64,000 nucleotides of DNA from Gordonia sediminis (GTDB lineage Bacteria; Actinomycetota; Actinomycetes; Mycobacteriales; Mycobacteriaceae), in NCBI GenBank assembly GCA_004193205.1, contig RZUM01000005.1, positions 62,001 through 126,000 of the forward strand, read 5' to 3'. Each line of letters opens with the position of its first letter. The first letter of the stretch is position 1. The position numbers were made by a program, and so were the translations under genes. The notes beneath the pieces are model-generated. The model saw only the letters and a list, made by a program, of their open reading frames with translations, had not been told where the DNA came from and made no database searches. This document shows positions 61,283-64,000 of the stretch, piece by piece.

Positions 61283-62749
61283 TCAAGAAAGCTTCGCCAG
61301 CAGATCAGCCGGCAGTCCGTACGACTTGAGTTCGACGTAGGCGTCGAAGCCCTCGAGTCCGGCTTCACGGCCGATGCCGCTGTTCTTGAAGCCACCGATC
61401 GGCGCGTGGAAGCCGACGCCGCTGCCATTCAATTCGACGGTGCCGGTGCGGATGTTGCGGGCGAACGCGAGTGCGTGCTCCGGGTCGGCGGTGAACACCG
61501 AACCGTTGAGCCCGTATTCGGAGTTGTTCGCGATGTCGATCGCCTCGTTCTCGTCGCCGAAGGTGTGCACGGTCAGCACGGGACCGAACACCTCTTCCTG
61601 GGCGATCTTCGCGTTCGGGTCGACGTCGGCAAAGATGGTCGGCTCGACGTAGAATCCGCGGTCGAGGCCGGCCGGTCGGCCGCCACCCACCAGGAGTTTC
61701 AGCCCGGCAGCCTTGGCGTCATTGACATAGCCCTCGACACGATCGCGCTGCACCGCACTGGCGACCGGACCGATCTCGGTGGCCGGGTCGAACGGATCGC
61801 CCACGGGCATCGACCCGATCATGTCGACGAGGCGGTCGAGCAGTTCGTCGCGCCGTGAGGCGGCGACGACGATGCGGGTCTTGTTGCTACACACCTGACC
61901 GGTGTTGCGCAGCGAGAGTGCCCGGATCGACGGGATCGCCAGGTCGAGGTCGGCGTCATCGAGCAACACCGCCGCCGACTTGCCACCCAGCTCCAGGGTG
62001 AAACGTCGCAGGTCCTCGCCGCAGATCGCGCCGATGCGGCGGCCGGCAGCGGTGGAACCGGTGAACGATACCTTATCGACGCCGCGGTGGCGGACCAGGT
62101 ACTCGCTGACGTCGCGGTCGGCGGGCACCACGTTGACCACACCGTCGGGTAATCCGACCTCGGCGAGCAGGTCGGCGAGGAAGTAGGCATCCAACGGAGT
62201 CTGCGGGGTCGGCTTGATGATCATCGTGCAGCCCGCGAGCAGCGCCGGCGCCAGTTTGATCATGGTGATCAGCAGCGGCGCGTTCCACGGCACGATGGCC
62301 GCGACCACCCCGACCGGCTCCCGCGTGACCAGGGCGTTGCCGGTGACCGACTGCCGGATGTCACTCCACTGGTACTGCGGCGCGAGCTCGACGAAGCTGT
62401 CCAGCAACATCCGCGGACCGATCGACTGCATCTTGGTCGACAGCGTTATGGGGCAACCCATTTCGGCGCTCACCAGTTCGGCGGCGACGTCCTGCTTCTC
62501 CTCGAGCTTCGCACTGAGCTTGCGCAGCACCGCGATTCGCTCGTCCAGCGGCATCCGCGGCCACGGCCCCTGGTCGAATGCCGCCCGCGCTGCGGCAACC
62601 GCCTTGTCGACGTCTGCGGTGGTGCCCTGCGGCACCCGCGCAATGACCTCCTCGGTCGACGGCGAGATCACCGCGAAGGTCTCGGTGGATTCGGGATCGA
62701 CCCATTTGCCGCCGATGAACAGCTTGTCGTAGTTGCCTTGCCACACCAT
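61283..62749 (-). CDS. NAD(P)-dependent aldehyde dehydrogenase
   Basis: 488 residues from ATG 62749 (AAGGAGA upstream). AAIVPWNAPLLITM, cofactor lysine in TMIIKPTPQTP, glutamate in LELGGKSAAV, catalytic cysteine in NTGQVCSNKTRIVV and QEEVFGPVLTVH are complete. Typical of broad-range class II/III-like enzymes that oxidise linear or aromatic aldehydes. It is co-directional with the zinc alcohol dehydrogenase 58 bases upstream, so alcohol is converted to acid by the pair, the acid then entering the CoA pathway. Confidence 0.9.
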   Translation of the reverse strand: MVWQGNYDKLFIGGKWVDPESTETFAVISPSTEEVIARVPQGTTADVDKAVAAARAAFDQGPWPRMPLDERIAVLRKLSAKLEEKQDVAAELVSAEMGCPITLSTKMQSIGPRMLLDSFVELAPQYQWSDIRQSVTGNALVTREPVGVVAAIVPWNAPLLITMIKLAPALLAGCTMIIKPTPQTPLDAYFLADLLAEVGLPDGVVNVVPADRDVSEYLVRHRGVDKVSFTGSTAAGRRIGAICGEDLRRFTLELGGKSAAVLLDDADLDLAIPSIRALSLRNTGQVCSNKTRIVVAASRRDELLDRLVDMIGSMPVGDPFDPATEIGPVASAVQRDRVEGYVNDAKAAGLKLLVGGGRPAGLDRGFYVEPTIFADVDPNAKIAQEEVFGPVLTVHTFGDENEAIDIANNSEYGLNGSVFTADPEHALAFARNIRTGTVELNGSGVGFHAPIGGFKNSGIGREAGLEGFDAYVELKSYGLPADLLAKLS

Positions 62750-62806
62750 GACATTCTCCTTGCCACACACATTGTTTCCGCGTCGCTGCGTCAGCGCCAC
62801 GGTTCG

Positions 62807-63877
62807 TCAGAACTCGATGACGGCCTTGCCGCGCGTCTGCTTGTCAAACTCCTTGTAGGCCTGATCAGCGTCTTCGATGTTCCAGCGGTCGGTGAACACC
62901 GCATCGACGTCGATGTCGTGCGCGGCGACGAAGCGGGCGCACTCCCCCATCCCCACGTTGGAGAAGGTGTAGGACCCGATGATCGAGATCTGCTTGATCA
63001 CGATGTCGGGCGACACGTCGAGGTCGATGTTGCCGCCAAGTCCGACGAGGGCGATCCGGCCCCAGACGCCGAGGGCGCGGGTGGCCGCGGCGCGGGCGAC
63101 GGGAGCACCGGAGGTCTCGATGGCCACCGACGCCCCCTTGCCGCCGGTGATCTCGCGGATCGCCTCGATGGGATCGGCGATGCTGGAGTCGACGACGTGG
63201 TGCGCACCGAGTCCCTTGGCGGCGGCCACGCGGTCGGCGGCGATGTCGACGGCGATCACCTCGGCGCCCATGGCGGTGGCGAACTGGATCGTCGATTGCC
63301 CGATGGGGCCGAGGCCGAACACGGCGACGGTGTCGCGGCCGGTCACATCGGCCCGTTTGAGTGCGCCGAACGCGGTTCCGGTACCGCAGGCGATGGCGGC
63401 ACCGGCCGAGAAGGAGATGCCTTCGGGCATGTGCACCAGTGTGCGGGCCGGTACCACCATGTAGGTGGCGTGGCCGCCGTGTGCCGTGGCGCCGTAGATG
63501 GTGGCGCCCTGTTCACACATCTGCGTCCAGCCGGTGCGACACAGGTCGCAGTAGCCGCAGCCGTCGTAGTGGAACACCATGACGCGATCACCCGGCGTGA
63601 AGCTCTGCGGGTTGACGTTCGAGCCGATCTCGGCGACCACGCCGCACGGTTCGTGGCCGGCGATGATGGCCGGGTTCTCGTCCATGCCGCGCGAGGCGAA
63701 GTCTTTGAAGCCCAATGCCTTCAGTGCGGCGCCGGGCGGATCGCGATAGAACTTCAGGTCGCTGCCGCACAGGCCGGACGCCTTGATCTCGATGACCACG
63801 TCGTCGGGTCCGGGCGTCGGGTCGGGAAAATCGGTAACCTCGAGTTCACGGTCACCCTTGAAGACCACTCCGCGCAT
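62807..63877 (-). CDS. Zinc-dependent alcohol dehydrogenase (MDR family)
   Basis: 356 residues from ATG 63877. Catalytic zinc ligands in GLCGSDLKFY and AGHEPCGVV, structural zinc in CGYCDLCRTGWTQMC, and NAD-binding turn VFGLGPIGQSTIQFA. Compared with the enzyme at 29338 it has GHEPCG instead of GHEGAG, placing it with polyol/Thr-type dehydrogenases. FKDFASRGMDENPAII in the first quarter is an uncommon loop. The gene opens the visible run of the ADH-ALDH-PrpD unit; a cupin gene lies just upstream. Confidence 0.9.
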   Translation of the reverse strand: MRGVVFKGDRELEVTDFPDPTPGPDDVVIEIKASGLCGSDLKFYRDPPGAALKALGFKDFASRGMDENPAIIAGHEPCGVVAEIGSNVNPQSFTPGDRVMVFHYDGCGYCDLCRTGWTQMCEQGATIYGATAHGGHATYMVVPARTLVHMPEGISFSAGAAIACGTGTAFGALKRADVTGRDTVAVFGLGPIGQSTIQFATAMGAEVIAVDIAADRVAAAKGLGAHHVVDSSIADPIEAIREITGGKGASVAIETSGAPVARAAATRALGVWGRIALVGLGGNIDLDVSPDIVIKQISIIGSYTFSNVGMGECARFVAAHDIDVDAVFTDRWNIEDADQAYKEFDKQTRGKAVIEF

Positions 63878-63909
63878 TGCTCTGCTCCTGTTCTAGGTCT
63901 CGACCGCGC

Positions 63910-64000
63910 TCAGCGCGTACCGCTGACCATCGTGGCGACCAGGGTCACCGGGGTCTCGGTGCGGTTGCTCCAGATGTGCTTGACGCCGCGGGTGACAAAG
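63910..64000 (-). CDS. Small C-terminal piece of a gene (probably cupin), cut by the window edge
   Basis: The last 29 codons of a minus-strand frame that ends with TGA at 63910 are visible (VKHIWSNRTETPVTLVATMV). The KHIWSNRTETPVT stretch looks like the closing strands of a small cupin, where a histidine is followed by a beta turn. It lies 32 bases upstream of the alcohol dehydrogenase and is on the same strand, so it would be the previous gene of the operon. The rest is outside the window. Confidence 0.5.
   Translation of the reverse strand, partial: FVTRGVKHIWSNRTETPVTLVATMVSGTR

Noticed and set aside
59825-61858. 677-codon plus-strand open frame
   Set aside because: It is antisense to the MmgE/PrpD and aldehyde dehydrogenase genes, shows no family motif, and its long Gly/Arg/Asp-rich composition is typical of a mirrored frame in GC-rich DNA.

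Overview
The window is GC-rich, gene-dense chromosomal DNA from a mycolic-acid-containing actinomycete. An antigen-85-type mycolyltransferase end at the left edge, a WhiB protein, an Rv2466c-like thioredoxin-fold protein, a PPOX-class protein and many fatty-acid/CoA genes point to Mycobacteriales. A Gordonia-like genus is my best guess, from gene style only; no rRNA or tRNA gene is present to confirm it.

Layout. 0-3 kb: mycolyltransferase end, then a MarR regulator divergent from an extradiol dioxygenase and a DsbA-like gene. 2.8-11.4 kb is a zone of decay: a Uma2 gene with one stop codon, an FAD-dependent oxidase with one stop codon, and a ribose-type ABC importer in ruins (binding protein lacking its 5' end and frameshifted, ATPase with three frameshifts, permease with an internal deletion). 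Attached to it is an intact, translationally coupled flavin cassette (FMN reductase, flavin reductase, RibBA; 11.5-13.7 kb). 13.8-19.8 kb holds housekeeping-type genes: FNT channel, PPOX protein, SDR, sulfurtransferase, MBL hydrolase, and a membrane phosphodiesterase.

20-32 kb is a catabolic island for a (probably methyl-branched) acyl-CoA substrate: GntR regulator, acyl-CoA dehydrogenase, FabG-like SDR, thiolase, aldehyde dehydrogenase, two hydrolases, alpha-methylacyl-CoA racemase, alcohol dehydrogenase and acyl-CoA ligase, with a WhiB gene inserted. 32-38.4 kb has a PhaC-like/AMP-binding fusion, a lactonase-like MBL enzyme, an XRE/MmyB-type regulator whose start codon lies in a perfect 16-bp-armed palindrome, and an aromatic-acid MFS transporter. 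38.5-40.3 kb is scar tissue: an IS1380-type transposase remnant and an acyl-CoA dehydrogenase remnant around an intact SDR.

40.3-47 kb is a second catabolic island (GntR regulator, esterase, PaaK-like ligase, DLH-like hydrolase, SDR, two cupins, a VOC protein) ending in a gutted MetX-like pseudogene. 48.5-49.2 kb is a VapBC-type toxin-antitoxin pair. 49.2-64 kb, almost all on the minus strand, is a third catabolic island: CoA-transferase, crotonase, racemase, acyl-CoA dehydrogenase, acyl-CoA synthetase, MaoC hydratase, CitE-like lyase, CoA-transferase, MmgE/PrpD, aldehyde and alcohol dehydrogenases and a cupin, interrupted by a Fic gene. CoA-transferase + MaoC + CitE + MmgE/PrpD resembles itaconate (C5-dicarboxylate) dissimilation.

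Two signals link distant parts. A 17-bp motif (consensus TGGATAGTATATTGTGC) occurs upstream of the GntR gene at 40.4 kb, the esterase operon at 41.2 kb, the MaoC gene at 56.0 kb and the CoA-transferase gene at 58.4 kb, suggesting one regulon over islands 2 and 3. A roughly 50-bp imperfect palindromic repeat occurs eight times at three intergenic places (22.0-22.2, 38.55 and 56.06-56.23 kb).
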